From Geodermatophilaceae bacterium URHB0062 (GTDB lineage: Bacteria; Actinomycetota; Actinomycetes; Mycobacteriales; Geodermatophilaceae), in the NCBI GenBank assembly GCA_000620185.1, contig JHVO01000009.1:248001-312000 (forward strand): a stretch of 64,000 nt of DNA, read 5' to 3'. Each line of letters begins with the position of its first letter. The first letter of the stretch is position 1. Shown here in pieces: positions 1-8,709 of the stretch. Both the position numbers and the translations under genes were made by a program. The notes below the pieces were generated by a model. That model saw only the letters and a program-made list of their open reading frames with translations. It made no database searches and was not told where the DNA came from.

Positions 1-210
1 CTCCGCCCCGGCGCGGACGACGGTCCCGCTGACCTCGTGACCTGGGTACAGCGGGAACGGCGCAGCGCCCCTGCCCTCCCACACGTCGAGCTCCGAGGCG
101 CACACGCCGCAGGCGCCCGCCTTGACCAGGACCTCGTCCGGCGCGATCTCCGGGACATCCTCCTCGACGACCTCGAATGCGCGCGGCCCGCGCAGCACGG
201 CGATCCTCAT
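1..210 (-). CDS. Zinc-dependent alcohol dehydrogenase (N-terminal part, cut by window edge)
   Basis: The first 70 residues are visible, read leftwards from ATG at 208-210. They show the N-terminal GroES-like fold of medium-chain alcohol/polyol dehydrogenases: a catalytic zinc ligand in GACGVCASELDVW (where many relatives have CxxD/H), followed by PLYPGHEVSGTVVRAG, which carries the second zinc-site histidine and glutamate. The NAD-binding half lies beyond the window, so the substrate (sugar alcohol, inositol, threonine type) cannot be told. It follows the glycoside hydrolase stop by only 8 bases and is probably the last visible gene of the same leftward catabolic operon. Confidence in the family is high; in the substrate, none. 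Confidence 0.85.
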   Translation of the reverse strand, partial: MRIAVLRGPRAFEVVEEDVPEIAPDEVLVKAGACGVCASELDVWEGRGAAPFPLYPGHEVSGTVVRAGAE

Positions 211-218
211 ACCGGTCC

Positions 219-2387
219 TCAGTTCCTCTCTCGGTCGGACGGTGCAGTTGCCGGGGACAGGGCGCCGCCGGGGAAGACGACGATGGAGTACAGCGGCAGC
301 TCGGCCAGGTCGACGGTGCACCGGCCCTCATACGCCGAGACCGTGAGCTGGGTGCGCTTGCCGTCGGCGGTGACCAGCGTCGCGGAGGTCGGGCTCCCGG
401 GGAGCGCGACGGTCAGCCGGACCCCGGTGCGGGGCACCACCCGGTCGTCGTGGCGGTCGTACGCGTAGTTGACCAGGTGGACGGCGGCCGACCCGCCCGG
501 CAGCCGGTGGATGTTGACCGCCACGTCCGCGAGCCCGGTTCCCTCGACCTGCCGGCCGGACGGCAGCATCCCGTCGACGTCCGAGTGGTGCGAGCGGACG
601 ACACCGGAGTGGCCGGCCAGCCGGTTGCGCTGCTCGTCCGGCAGGTTCTCGGCCAGGCGGCCGGTGACCACGACCTGCCCCCCGCCGTCGAGATAGTCGA
701 GCAGCGCGTCGGCCTGGGCAGCGGTGAGGAAGCTGCACGAGGGCAGCACAAGCGTGCGGTAGCGGCGCAGCGCCGCCACGTCGACCCGGTCGTCGGCGGT
801 CACCCCGTCGGCGAAGAGGATGACGTCGAAGGGGACCGCCGCGGAGGCCAGCCCCGAGGTGGCGACCCGGTAGGGCACCTCGACGGACTCGTCGCGGGCG
901 TTGGAGATGTTGTCGGCGGCGTCCTGCCTGCTGATCAGCTCCCGATTGCTCTCGATGCTGAAGACGACGCCGACCTCGTTGCAGGACTGGCGGCTGTAGA
1001 GGTCCTCGTGGTCGGCGAGGAAGGTCTGGATCTCCGTCGCCAGTTCGTGGGGGGCGTAGAAGGAGTCCTCGATCCGGCTGCCCATCCAGGAGCCGTACGG
1101 GACGGTCATGTTCGCCCCCATCGCAGCGCCCTCGAACAGCGACAGACGGAGCAGGTCGTGGCCGCGACCGGCCTTCAGCTCCTCCCCGAGCTCGGGGACG
1201 ACGCCGCCGTAGGGGTTCTCCACCACGACGACGTCCTTGTCGCCGGCGAAACCCGCCACGTAGCGGTACCACTCCGGCTGGCGGTAGGTGGTGTTGCGCA
1301 TCTCGGTGATGAGCAGGTCGACGTCGTCGGCGAGCGGCAGGTAGTGGGGGTCGAGGTTGAAGAAGTTGCCCGACACCAGCACCTCCCGGCCCTGCTGGCG
1401 GCCGTACTCGCGGATGTAGTCGGCGAGCTCCTTGAAGTGGGTCTTGATGGCGCGGCACTGGTAGCGGTAGTAGTCGCCGAACAGCGGGCTGCCGTTCCGG
1501 TTCTCCTTGAAGTCGTAGCCGCGCTCGAGCAGCCACTCGCCGTAGTGGAACGTCTCGAGATCGACGCCGGCGAGCTGTGGGTCGCGCTCTGCCTCGTCCT
1601 GCCCCAGCAGGTACGCGCGGAAGCCCTTCATGCAGTCCTTGCAGAAGCACGCCCCGTACTGCAGCGCCCCGAGGGGCAGTTCGGCCTCGTCGAGCTGTAC
1701 GCCGTTCACCCCCGCGTCGATCTGGATGCGGATGACGGCCTTGAGGTATTCGCGCCAGACCGGGTTGTTGCGGTCCATGTAGAAGCACTGGTGCTCGCGG
1801 TCGGGGCACTCGACCCACTCGCAGTGGCACGGCTTCTGGTGGATGTCGCGGGCGACGCACTCCTCGATCAGGTCGGTGACCTTCTCGCCGTCACTGTTGA
1901 CCAGCCCGTCGGGGAAGTACTTCTCGACCGGCGCCCACAGCTTCGGGTACCGGTTCTGCACGAACTCCCGCAGGCCCATCCAGTCGCGGTGCCCTTCGCC
2001 GCGTAGCTCGTTGAGCGCGAGGACCCGTTCCTCGGCGTCGTCGAGCTCGACCGGGAACTCCCATCCCTGGGCCTCGAAGACGATCCCGAACACCTTGATG
2101 CCGTGCTTCTGGCACTCCCGGATGAACTCGCTGTCGTTCACGAAGCCGTAGAAGCGGGCCCGGGCGCCGACATCGCCGAACGCCTCCTCCTCCAGGTACG
2201 GCAGGGAGAGCGAGCCGCCACCCAGCGCCGACCAGACCAGGAGCGTGGCGCGGTAGTCGACCAGGTCGTCGACCATCCGCAGCCGGCGCGGCGGCAGGCT
2301 CGGGTGATAGCAGTGCTGACGGGGGAACCAGGCGTCGAAGTACACACCGCGCTGCATGCCGTGGACCGGCCTTTCCGGGGAGGTCAT
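219..2387 (-). CDS. Beta-galactosidase-like glycoside hydrolase (GHL6-type barrel plus trimerisation domain)
   Basis: A 722-residue cytoplasmic protein with no signal peptide. The N-terminal two thirds look like a TIM barrel of the putative glycosyl hydrolase families around PF14871: YFDAWFP near the start, GVNGVQLDEAELPLGA with acidic candidates, and a Cys pair in ACFCKDCMKGF. Residues from about 480 resemble the beta-galactosidase trimerisation (class I glutamine amidotransferase-like) domain: VGVVFSIESNRELIS, then YRTLVLPSCSFLTAAQADALLDYLDGGGQVVVTG. The last 80 residues form a beta-rich tail. It sits in a leftward operon of sugar dehydrogenases and isomerases, so an intracellular glycosidase feeding that pathway is likely. 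The natural glycoside is unknown. A shorter start at a second ATG (MQRGVYFDAW) is possible. Confidence 0.75.
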   Translation of the reverse strand: MTSPERPVHGMQRGVYFDAWFPRQHCYHPSLPPRRLRMVDDLVDYRATLLVWSALGGGSLSLPYLEEEAFGDVGARARFYGFVNDSEFIRECQKHGIKVFGIVFEAQGWEFPVELDDAEERVLALNELRGEGHRDWMGLREFVQNRYPKLWAPVEKYFPDGLVNSDGEKVTDLIEECVARDIHQKPCHCEWVECPDREHQCFYMDRNNPVWREYLKAVIRIQIDAGVNGVQLDEAELPLGALQYGACFCKDCMKGFRAYLLGQDEAERDPQLAGVDLETFHYGEWLLERGYDFKENRNGSPLFGDYYRYQCRAIKTHFKELADYIREYGRQQGREVLVSGNFFNLDPHYLPLADDVDLLITEMRNTTYRQPEWYRYVAGFAGDKDVVVVENPYGGVVPELGEELKAGRGHDLLRLSLFEGAAMGANMTVPYGSWMGSRIEDSFYAPHELATEIQTFLADHEDLYSRQSCNEVGVVFSIESNRELISRQDAADNISNARDESVEVPYRVATSGLASAAVPFDVILFADGVTADDRVDVAALRRYRTLVLPSCSFLTAAQADALLDYLDGGGQVVVTGRLAENLPDEQRNRLAGHSGVVRSHHSDVDGMLPSGRQVEGTGLADVAVNIHRLPGGSAAVHLVNYAYDRHDDRVVPRTGVRLTVALPGSPTSATLVTADGKRTQLTVSAYEGRCTVDLAELPLYSIVVFPGGALSPATAPSDRERN

Positions 2388-2391
2388 GGAG

Positions 2392-2431
2392 CCGGGCGGC
2401 GCCGCTGGGGTCGACTCACGGCGCCGCCCGG
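2392..2431. terminator. Perfect 13-bp inverted repeat between the PhyH and glycoside hydrolase genes
   Basis: Arms 2392-2404 and 2419-2431 are perfectly complementary (CCGGGCGGCGCCG and its reverse complement) around a 14-base loop. On the leftward strand it follows the dioxygenase stop by 19 bases and ends 5 bases before the glycoside hydrolase ATG. It could therefore act as an intra-operon terminator or processing hairpin, or occlude the ribosome site of the glycosidase, which shows no clear Shine-Dalgarno. No U-tract is present. Confidence 0.5.
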
Positions 2432-2450
2432 GGTACGGGGGAAGGAAGGA

Positions 2451-3185
2451 TCAGACGTTCTCGTAGGTGTTGCCGGCGGAGTCCTCGCCCCGGGCGAGCC
2501 AGATCTTCCAGCCGGCGTTCTTCTCGACCGGGAGCACCTTCACCGAGGCGGGGAAGTAGCGCATCGTGTAACCGGTGCGCCGGACGCTGCCGGTGTTCGG
2601 GGCGGCCCCGTGCACGATCCGCCCGTCGTGCAGCGACGACTCCCCCGGCGCGAGCTCGAAGTAGACCGCCTTGTCCTCCGGCACCTCGGAGATCTCCGCG
2701 TGGAAGGTCTGCACGGTCATGTCGGTCGGCACGTAGTTGTCGGAGAACCCGCCGTTGAGGTGCGTTCCGGGAATGACCCGCATGCAACCGTTCTCGCGGT
2801 TGCTCGGGGACAGTGCCAGCCAGACCGTGACGATGCTCGTGTAGTCGCTGAGGCGACCCTCCCAGAAGGCGGAGTCCTCGTGCCAGGGAGTGGCCCGCCC
2901 TACGAACGGGTCCTTGGAGATGAAGTGGCTGGTCCACAACGCGATGTCCGGCCCGACGAGTGGCTCGACCAGGTCGAGCACCTCGTCCGAGAGCAGGTAC
3001 TCCATCAGCCGGGGGTCGCGGAAGTGCGGGGTGTCCAGTTCGTCGGAGAGCTTGTCCCCCTTGTCCGCGAGGTGCTCGTCGAAGATTGTCTGCAGACCGG
3101 CGAACTTCTCGGGCGAGAAGATCGGCTCGCGATTGAGGTAATAGCCGTTCTCGCGGAAGAATGCGACGTCCTGGGGCGTGAGCAT
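2451..3185 (-). CDS. Phytanoyl-CoA dioxygenase (PhyH) family Fe(II)/2-oxoglutarate oxygenase
   Basis: A 244-residue protein of the PhyH family (non-haem iron, 2-oxoglutarate-dependent hydroxylation). Visible features are the start LTPQDVAFFRENGYYL, the iron-binding His-x-Asp in TPWHEDSAFWE, the distal histidine in HDGRIVHGAAPN, and an arginine in RRTGYTMRYFP that would hold 2-oxoglutarate. I chose ATG at 3183-3185, with an AAAGGTG ribosome site 7 bases upstream; a GTG three codons earlier is an alternative. Within a sugar-catabolic operon it probably hydroxylates a small polar substrate or opens a methoxy/ether linkage rather than phytanoyl-CoA. That is inference. Confidence 0.85.
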   Translation of the reverse strand: MLTPQDVAFFRENGYYLNREPIFSPEKFAGLQTIFDEHLADKGDKLSDELDTPHFRDPRLMEYLLSDEVLDLVEPLVGPDIALWTSHFISKDPFVGRATPWHEDSAFWEGRLSDYTSIVTVWLALSPSNRENGCMRVIPGTHLNGGFSDNYVPTDMTVQTFHAEISEVPEDKAVYFELAPGESSLHDGRIVHGAAPNTGSVRRTGYTMRYFPASVKVLPVEKNAGWKIWLARGEDSAGNTYENV

Positions 3186-3298
3186 GTGGCCCACCTTTCT
3201 TTTTTCCCGATGGAGCAGTTGAGAGAAACGCTACGAATTCCGCCGTCCCCGGCGCCCCGCTTTTGTTCAGGCGGAGTCGACGTATGTTCGGGAGACGA

Positions 3299-4378
3299 TC
3301 AGTTGTCGCTCTTGTCGAGCACGCGGACGATCTCGGCGAACAGGTCGAGGTCCTCGGTGAAGTCCTCGGGCGTGGTCTTCGGCGCGAAGCCCTGCGTCAC
3401 TGCCTGGTGGAAGTATTCGAGCTCGAGCGTGTACGGGTCCTTCAGGCTCGGCCGGAACACGCTCCGGGTGAATGCGTCCCCCGCCGTCTCCTCCCGCAGC
3501 AGCGTGGTGGGGAAGTGCCTGATGTAGGGCGTGTCGTACTGGATCCGCAGCGAGGCGGCGTCGCCGTACACCTCGATGTGGGCGTCGAAGCGCAGTTGCT
3601 CGTCGACCCCGGTCTCGTAGTTGACGACGAAGCCGTCGTAGTCCAGCAGTGCCGTGATGAAGCCACCCCCGCGCCACATGCGCGCGGCCGCGACGCCGGT
3701 GGGCCGGCCGAGCAGCTCGCGCATCGCGGAGAGGTCGTGGCTGCCGAGTCCGCACAGCAGCCGGTAGGCACCGGCCAGCTCCCCGGGGACGTCGCCGATC
3801 GCGTCGCGCACCAACTGCGCCCCACGGTCCCACCGCTCCTGCATCAGGCCGGCCGGGATGTCGGAGGGGCGGTGCACCAGTGAGGTCTGGTTCACGATCA
3901 GCTGGTTGCGGCCGATGATGTCCCGCACGCGCACGTAGTTGATCGCGCCGATCGAGGGCAGCTGCTCCTTGGCCTCCAGGAAGGCGGGCGCGAAGCGTCG
4001 CATGTAGCCGACCATCACCGTGGCGCCTGACCGGTCGCGTGCGGCGATGATCTCGTCGGCCTCGCGCAGATTCAGGCACATCGGCTTCTCCACGAGCACG
4101 TGGAGGTCCTTCTCGAGCGCCGCCGTGACGGCCTCGGCGTGGTACTCGTCGCTGTTCAGGACGAGGACGCAGTCGAGGCCGCCCGCGGCGATCATCTCCG
4201 CGGCGTCGGAGTACCGGTGCGGGACTCCGTACTGGTCGCCCACGACCGACAGGAGCGTCGGTGAGATGTCGCAGAGGGCGCGGATCTCGTAGAGCTCGGG
4301 GAGTGACTGGAGAACGGGCAGGTGGATGACCTGCGCGACCTCTCCGAGCCCGATGACGCCGACGCGCAGCTTGGTCAC
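3299..4378 (-). CDS. Gfo/Idh/MocA family oxidoreductase
   Basis: A 359-residue NAD(P)-dependent sugar or inositol dehydrogenase. The N-terminal Rossmann motif GVIGLGEVAQVIHLPVL is intact, and the catalytic-type lysine motif EKPMCLNLREADEII lies near residue 95. The C-terminal half is the beta-sheet substrate domain. It is one of two distinct Gfo/Idh proteins in this leftward operon, separated by 85 bases from the upstream sugar isomerase gene. Paired Gfo/Idh enzymes are known to make and reduce 3-keto sugars or to epimerise inositols, so a two-step oxidation/reduction is plausible. The substrate is not deducible. Confidence 0.88.
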   Translation of the reverse strand: MTKLRVGVIGLGEVAQVIHLPVLQSLPELYEIRALCDISPTLLSVVGDQYGVPHRYSDAAEMIAAGGLDCVLVLNSDEYHAEAVTAALEKDLHVLVEKPMCLNLREADEIIAARDRSGATVMVGYMRRFAPAFLEAKEQLPSIGAINYVRVRDIIGRNQLIVNQTSLVHRPSDIPAGLMQERWDRGAQLVRDAIGDVPGELAGAYRLLCGLGSHDLSAMRELLGRPTGVAAARMWRGGGFITALLDYDGFVVNYETGVDEQLRFDAHIEVYGDAASLRIQYDTPYIRHFPTTLLREETAGDAFTRSVFRPSLKDPYTLELEYFHQAVTQGFAPKTTPEDFTEDLDLFAEIVRVLDKSDN

Positions 4379-4463
4379 GATGTGCCTTTCGACAGGGGGT
4401 GCTGCGGCAGCGCAGCGGGTGCTGGACGGGTGGGGCTCGCCGCGTGGGATCGCGGCCGGCGGC

Positions 4464-5471
4464 TCAGTTGCCGGAGGAGAAGGCGGCGTCGAACGCGGCC
4501 TCCGGGGGCTCGATCTGGGTGAGCCGGCGGACGAACCGGAGCGCGTCGGGGGCGCCGATGGTGCGGTCCATCCCGGCGTCCTCCCACTCGACGCTGATCG
4601 GGCCGGCGTAGCCGATGGCGTTGAGCATCCGGAAGATCGGCTCCCATGGGACGTCGCCGTGACCGGTGGAGACGAAGTCCCAACCGCGCCGCGGGTCCGC
4701 CCACGGCAGGTGCGAGCCCAGCCGGCCGTTGCGGCCGTTGAACTGCCTCACCGACTCCTTGCAGTCCACGTGGTAGATCCGGTCCTGGAAGTCCCACAGG
4801 AAGCCGACCGGGTCGAGGTCCTGCCAGATGAAGTGGCTCGGGTCGAAGTTCAGCCCGAATGCCTCGCGGTGACCGATCGCCTCCAGCGCGCGCTTCGTCG
4901 TCCAGTAGTCGTAGGCGATCTCGCTGGGGTGCACCTCGTGGGCGAAGCGGACGCCTTCCCCGTCGAAGACGTCCAGGATCGGGTTCCAGCGGGTGGCGAA
5001 GTCCTCGTACCCGCGCTCGATCATGCTCGGCGGCACGGGCGGGAACATCGCGACGGTGTGCCAGATCGACGACCCGGTGAACCCGATGACGGTGTCGACG
5101 CCGAGCAGGGCGGCGGCCCGTGCGGTGTCCTTGATCTCCGCGGCCGCCCGCTGCCGCACACCCTCCGGGTCGCCGTCGTGCCAGATCCGGGCCGGGAGGA
5201 TCCCCTGGTGGCGCTCGTCGATCGGGTGGTCGCACACCGCCTGCCCGGTCAGGTGGCAGGAGATCGCGTACACCGACAGGCCGTGGCGCTCGAGGATCTC
5301 CCTGCGGCCCTTGACGTAGGTGGGGTCGGCGATCGCCTTGTCGACCTCGAAGTGGTCACCCCAGCAGGCGATCTCCAGGCCGTCGTAGCCCCATCCCGAA
5401 GCCAGCCGGGCGACCTCCTCGAACGGCAGGTCGGCGAACTGTCCGGTGAACAGAGTGACGGGACGGGGCAT
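4464..5471 (-). CDS. Sugar phosphate isomerase/epimerase (xylose isomerase-like TIM barrel)
   Basis: A 335-residue protein of the AP-endonuclease-2/IolE/IolI superfamily. Metal-ligand motifs are in order: [32 protein letters not shown] (Glu), [12 protein letters not shown] (Asp/His), YHVDCKES and [12 protein letters not shown] (final Glu). Start ATG 5469-5471 follows a GGAGGCACC ribosome site; the reading frame stays open further upstream, but that stretch overlaps the end of the preceding gene and is not conserved-looking. It stands between the two Gfo/Idh genes, the standard neighbourhood of inositol or keto-sugar epimerases. The reaction is probably isomerisation or epimerisation of an oxidised sugar. 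Confidence 0.87.
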   Translation of the reverse strand: MPRPVTLFTGQFADLPFEEVARLASGWGYDGLEIACWGDHFEVDKAIADPTYVKGRREILERHGLSVYAISCHLTGQAVCDHPIDERHQGILPARIWHDGDPEGVRQRAAAEIKDTARAAALLGVDTVIGFTGSSIWHTVAMFPPVPPSMIERGYEDFATRWNPILDVFDGEGVRFAHEVHPSEIAYDYWTTKRALEAIGHREAFGLNFDPSHFIWQDLDPVGFLWDFQDRIYHVDCKESVRQFNGRNGRLGSHLPWADPRRGWDFVSTGHGDVPWEPIFRMLNAIGYAGPISVEWEDAGMDRTIGAPDALRFVRRLTQIEPPEAAFDAAFSSGN

Positions 5472-5524
5472 GTGGTGCCTCCTGACTGGTGGGGCGGCGG
5501 ACGGCTCGAGGACGGCGGGCGGGG

Positions 5525-6727
5525 TCAGCTCGTGGGGATCGGCGTCCAGCGGGACTCCGCCGCGGAGGACCGCTCGACCGCGTCGAGCACCCGTTGCACC
5601 TGCAGCCCCTCGCGGAACGACGGCGAGGGATCGCGGTCGCTGCCGATGTCGCTGAGGAAGTCGGCCACCTCGTGGGTGAACGTGTGCTCGTAGCCGAGGA
5701 CGTGCCCCGGCGGCCACCAGCCGCTGAGGTAGGGGTGGTCGGGCTCGGTCACCAGGATCCGGCGGAAGCCGGCGTCGCGGGCCGGGACCGTCCCGTCGTA
5801 GACGTGCAGCTCGTTCATCGACTCGAAGTCGAAGAAGAAGCTGCCGGCCGAGCCGTTCACCTCGATGCCCATGCCGTTCTTGCGCCCGGTGGCGAACCGG
5901 GTCGCCTCGAAGGTGGCGAGCGCTCCGCCTTCGGTGCGGCCGAAGAACACCGCGGCGTCATCGACGGTGACCTCGCCCATCTCGGCGGCCTGACCGCCGC
6001 TCGCGGCCAGGCCGCTGGAGGCCGCGGGCAGCGGGCGCTGCTTGATGAACGTCTCGGTCGTGGCGGACACCCCGACCAGCTTCTGACCGGTGACGAACTG
6101 GGCCAGGTCGATGATGTGCGCGCCGATGTCGCCCAGGGCCCCGGATCCCGCCTTGTCCTTCTGGAGGCGCCAGGCGAGAGGAAAGGCCGGGTCGACGATC
6201 CAGTCCTGCTGGTACTTCGCGCGGATGTGGCGCACCTCGCCGAGGCGGCCGTCGGCGACCATCTGGCGGGCGAGGGACAGCGCCGGTAGCCGGCGGTAGT
6301 TGAAGCCGACCATCGAGCGGACCCCCCGCGCCGCGGCGGCCTCGGCGACCGCGGTCATCTCCTCCGCCTCGGCCACCGTGTTGCCCAGGGGCTTCTCGCA
6401 GAGGACGTGCTTACCCGCCTCCAGCGCGGCGATCGCGATCTCGGCGTGGCTGTCGCCGGGGGTGCACACGTCCACGATGTCGATGTCGTCGCGCGCGACG
6501 AGCTCGCGCCAGTCGGTCGACCACTCCGCCCAGCCGAGCTTGTGCGCGGCGGCCTCGGTGGCCGAGGCGGTGCGACCGCAGATCACCGTCATCTCGGCTC
6601 CGCGGGGGAGGTCGAACACGCGAGGCGCGGTGCGCCACGCCAGGGAGTGGGCGGCGCCCATGAAGGCATAGCCGATCTGCGCGACCCGCAGCGGAGGGAC
6701 CCCCGCGGTGGCGTGTTGCTGGGTCAC
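5525..6727 (-). CDS. Gfo/Idh/MocA family oxidoreductase, first gene of the catabolic operon
   Basis: A 400-residue NAD(P)-dependent dehydrogenase with Rossmann start [19 protein letters not shown] and the signature [15 protein letters not shown]. The tail [22 protein letters not shown] is typical of inositol/sugar dehydrogenases of about 390-400 residues. The GTG start at 6725-6727 has GAGGAG 7 bases upstream; a longer frame to 6898 has no support. As the promoter-proximal gene of the leftward operon, it has an operator-like palindrome about 140 bases upstream (6864-6877). It is likely coupled with the other Gfo/Idh protein and the epimerase in one pathway. Confidence 0.88.
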   Translation of the reverse strand: MTQQHATAGVPPLRVAQIGYAFMGAAHSLAWRTAPRVFDLPRGAEMTVICGRTASATEAAAHKLGWAEWSTDWRELVARDDIDIVDVCTPGDSHAEIAIAALEAGKHVLCEKPLGNTVAEAEEMTAVAEAAAARGVRSMVGFNYRRLPALSLARQMVADGRLGEVRHIRAKYQQDWIVDPAFPLAWRLQKDKAGSGALGDIGAHIIDLAQFVTGQKLVGVSATTETFIKQRPLPAASSGLAASGGQAAEMGEVTVDDAAVFFGRTEGGALATFEATRFATGRKNGMGIEVNGSAGSFFFDFESMNELHVYDGTVPARDAGFRRILVTEPDHPYLSGWWPPGHVLGYEHTFTHEVADFLSDIGSDRDPSPSFREGLQVQRVLDAVERSSAAESRWTPIPTS

Positions 6728-6863
6728 GGAGTCGCTCCTCGTGGGTCGGCGTGCGGGTCGGGCGGGGAGCACCGTGCCGGGAACCGGAAGCCGGGAGCCG
6801 GCAACGGGACACCGCCTCCGGATTCCGGCACATGGGGTGTGACGTCGCTCACGGCCAGTGCGT

Positions 6864-6877
6864 GCAAAACGATAAAC
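6864..6877. promoter_or_regulatory. LacI-family operator-like site upstream of the catabolic operon
   Basis: GCAAAACGATAAAC lies between the nucleoside hydrolase stop and the Gfo/Idh start, in an unusually A-rich patch. It matches the left half and central CG of the palindrome at 8596-8609 (shared GYAAAWCG), though its right half is weaker. LacI-family regulators of sugar catabolism bind such CG-centred palindromes. No regulator gene is in the window. Confidence 0.4.
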
Positions 6878-6929
6878 TGACCGCTCCGAGGTGCGCAATA
6901 CCGGCGCGCGAACTCGCCGGGCGAGCCGG

Positions 6930-7886
6930 TCAGAGCGCGGAGATGCGGCTCAGGAACAGCTCCCGGAAGGCGCCGACGTCGACCGCGGTGGCGATCCGGC
7001 AGTTCCCCACTGGTGGCTGGTCGGTGGTCAGGAGATCCGCCACGCTGACGCCGCGGGTGACAGGGCTCGTCGTCTCCACGCGCACCTGCGCCGGCCGCCA
7101 GGTGACCAGCTGAGGGTGCGCGACGACGGCGACCGCGAGTGGGTCGTGCATGGCTGCACTCCCGTGCTCCGCGACGGCTCCGGGGTTCCGCTGGTCGCAG
7201 TACGCGATCCACTCCCGGGTGCAGGCGCCCGCGAACGCGCCGAACGGGCGGCCGCCGGCGGCCATGCGGACGGCGTCCTCGTCGGTGAGCCGAACCTGCA
7301 TCGTCACGTCCAGACCGACGAACCGCAGCGGCGCCCCGCTCTCGAGCACCACCGCCGCGGCGTCCGGGTCGCACCAGATGTTGAACTCCCCCGGCATCGC
7401 GGCGATGTTCGTGTGCCGGAGGAACACCCCGCCCATCACCACGATCTCCCGGACGGCGCCGGCGACGGCCGGCTCGAGGAGCAGGGCCATCGCCACGTTG
7501 CTCAACGGGCCGATCGCGACCACGGTCAGCTCGCCGGGTTCGGCGAGAACCCGGTCGGCGATCTCCACCGCAGCGTGCGCGCGGGGTGCCCCCACCGCTG
7601 CGCGGTATCCGTCGCGGCCACGACCGCCGCCGCGCAGCGGCGCACCCGCTCCGCGGACGATCGGGACCTCGGGCCGGCCGAGCCTCTCGAGGAGTCCGGC
7701 CGTCAGCCGGGTGGCGGTGTCCACGTCGGTGTTCCCGTTGACGGTGGTGACGAGTTCCAGCGCGATGGCCGGGTCTGCCAGCGCCAGCGCCAGCGCGAAC
7801 CCGTCGTCGATGTCCGAGCCCGGGGCACCCATCGCGAAATCGGTGTCGAGGATGATCCGGCGGACCGGCTCCCCGGACGACGTCAC
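6930..7886 (-). CDS. Nucleoside hydrolase (inosine/uridine-preferring family)
   Basis: A 318-residue N-ribohydrolase-fold protein. The calcium/ribose-binding N-terminus is visible as RRIILDTDFAMGAPGSDIDDGFALAL, in which the usual DTD and DD aspartates are separated by a slightly longer insert than in canonical enzymes. NGNTDVDTATRLTAGLLERLG and EFNIWCDPDAAAVVLES are typical of the family. The stop overlaps nothing downstream, but its ATG overlaps the ThuA stop by 4 bases (ATGA), so it is co-translated with that gene. In carbohydrate clusters this fold can hydrolyse N- or O-ribosides, so cleavage of a glycoside of ribose type is possible. Confidence 0.88.
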   Translation of the reverse strand: MTSSGEPVRRIILDTDFAMGAPGSDIDDGFALALALADPAIALELVTTVNGNTDVDTATRLTAGLLERLGRPEVPIVRGAGAPLRGGGRGRDGYRAAVGAPRAHAAVEIADRVLAEPGELTVVAIGPLSNVAMALLLEPAVAGAVREIVVMGGVFLRHTNIAAMPGEFNIWCDPDAAAVVLESGAPLRFVGLDVTMQVRLTDEDAVRMAAGGRPFGAFAGACTREWIAYCDQRNPGAVAEHGSAAMHDPLAVAVVAHPQLVTWRPAQVRVETTSPVTRGVSVADLLTTDQPPVGNCRIATAVDVGAFRELFLSRISAL

Positions 7887-8551
7887 CGGCTCGCCCAGAG
7901 CAACCCGCGCTCGGTCAGCGTGCGGACGGACGGGTGGTCGAGGTCGTCGAGCTTGTGCCCGATGGTCGACACGAACACCCGGCCCTCACCCCAGAGACGC
8001 GTCCAGACGGCCGGCATGAGGACGTCCCGGTGCCACGGCCACCCCTCCTCGACCCGGTAGCACGTCGTGGCGAGGACGTCGTTGAGCGCGTCGGTGAGGA
8101 TCCAGTACTGCTCGGTGTGCAGGTCCCAGGTCGAGAGCCCCGCGACGATCGGGTGGTCGGCGCGTTCGGGCACCACGCTCACCGAGTGTGGACGGAAGCC
8201 CTTGGGGTGCGTGGCGAACTGCCCGCCGGTGAGCTGGAGGTAGTCGGGGTTGTTCCGGAAGGCGTCGACGATCCCGCCGTGCCACCCGGCGAACCCCGTG
8301 CCGGCGCGGACGGCGGTGGCCAGCCCGTCGAACTGCTCCTGCGAGATCTCCCCCATCGTCCAGATCTGCAGGATCAGGTCGGCGGCACGCATCCGGTCGG
8401 CGTCCAGATAGGCGTCCAGCGTCTCGCTCACCTCCACCTCGAACCCGTTCTCCTCGAGGAAGGGGATGAAGCGGTCCGTCGCCGCCACGGGCTCGTGGCC
8501 CTCCCACCCACCTCGGACGACGAGGGCCTGGCGCGGGCGTGCGTCGGTCAT
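7883..8551 (-). CDS. ThuA domain-containing protein
   Basis: A 222-residue protein of the ThuA family (class I glutamine-amidotransferase-like flavodoxin fold). Visible motifs are [25 protein letters not shown] at the start, [24 protein letters not shown] in the middle and a late [19 protein letters not shown] 8549-8551 is preceded by GGAGG in the divergent promoter region. ThuA proteins accompany 3-keto-disaccharide (trehalose, sucrose) catabolism in rhizobia together with Gfo/Idh dehydrogenases, which fits the neighbours here. Overlap ATGA with the nucleoside hydrolase indicates an operon of two. Confidence 0.85.
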   Translation of the reverse strand: MTDARPRQALVVRGGWEGHEPVAATDRFIPFLEENGFEVEVSETLDAYLDADRMRAADLILQIWTMGEISQEQFDGLATAVRAGTGFAGWHGGIVDAFRNNPDYLQLTGGQFATHPKGFRPHSVSVVPERADHPIVAGLSTWDLHTEQYWILTDALNDVLATTCYRVEEGWPWHRDVLMPAVWTRLWGEGRVFVSTIGHKLDDLDHPSVRTLTERGLLWASR

Positions 8552-8595
8552 GGACGAACCTCCGGGGTCTGTGCGAGGGGGCTTGCCGTCGCTCG

Positions 8596-8609
8596 GCAAA
8601 TCGTTTTAC
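8596..8609. promoter_or_regulatory. LacI-family operator-like palindrome in the divergent ThuA/ThuA promoter
   Basis: GCAAATCGTTTTAC is a near-perfect CG-centred palindrome (GYAAAWCGWTTTRC) placed 45 bases upstream of the leftward ThuA gene and 100 bases upstream of the rightward one. The site at 6864-6877 shares the half-site. It is in a good position to repress both divergent units. It belongs by shape to LacI/GalR-type operators; the regulator is unknown. Confidence 0.5.
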
Positions 8610-8709
8610 ATTCCATCACGAGACGCACGTCACACGCCATCCCGTCCCTGCGGGTCGGCTCCGGCGACGTCGGCATCCGGCGGCGCCGCCGGCAGAGAGG
8701 TGGCTCCGA

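Noticed and set aside
177-2006. 609-residue open frame on the + strand opposite the glycoside hydrolase
   Set aside because: Val/Asp/Gly-rich shadow frame typical of GC-rich antisense reading; no domain, and the minus strand carries the recognisable enzyme.
2451-3185. Ectoine hydroxylase or mitomycin-type oxygenase for the PhyH protein
   Set aside because: Only the general PhyH iron-site motifs are visible; no ectoine genes nearby, so a specific substrate is not supportable.
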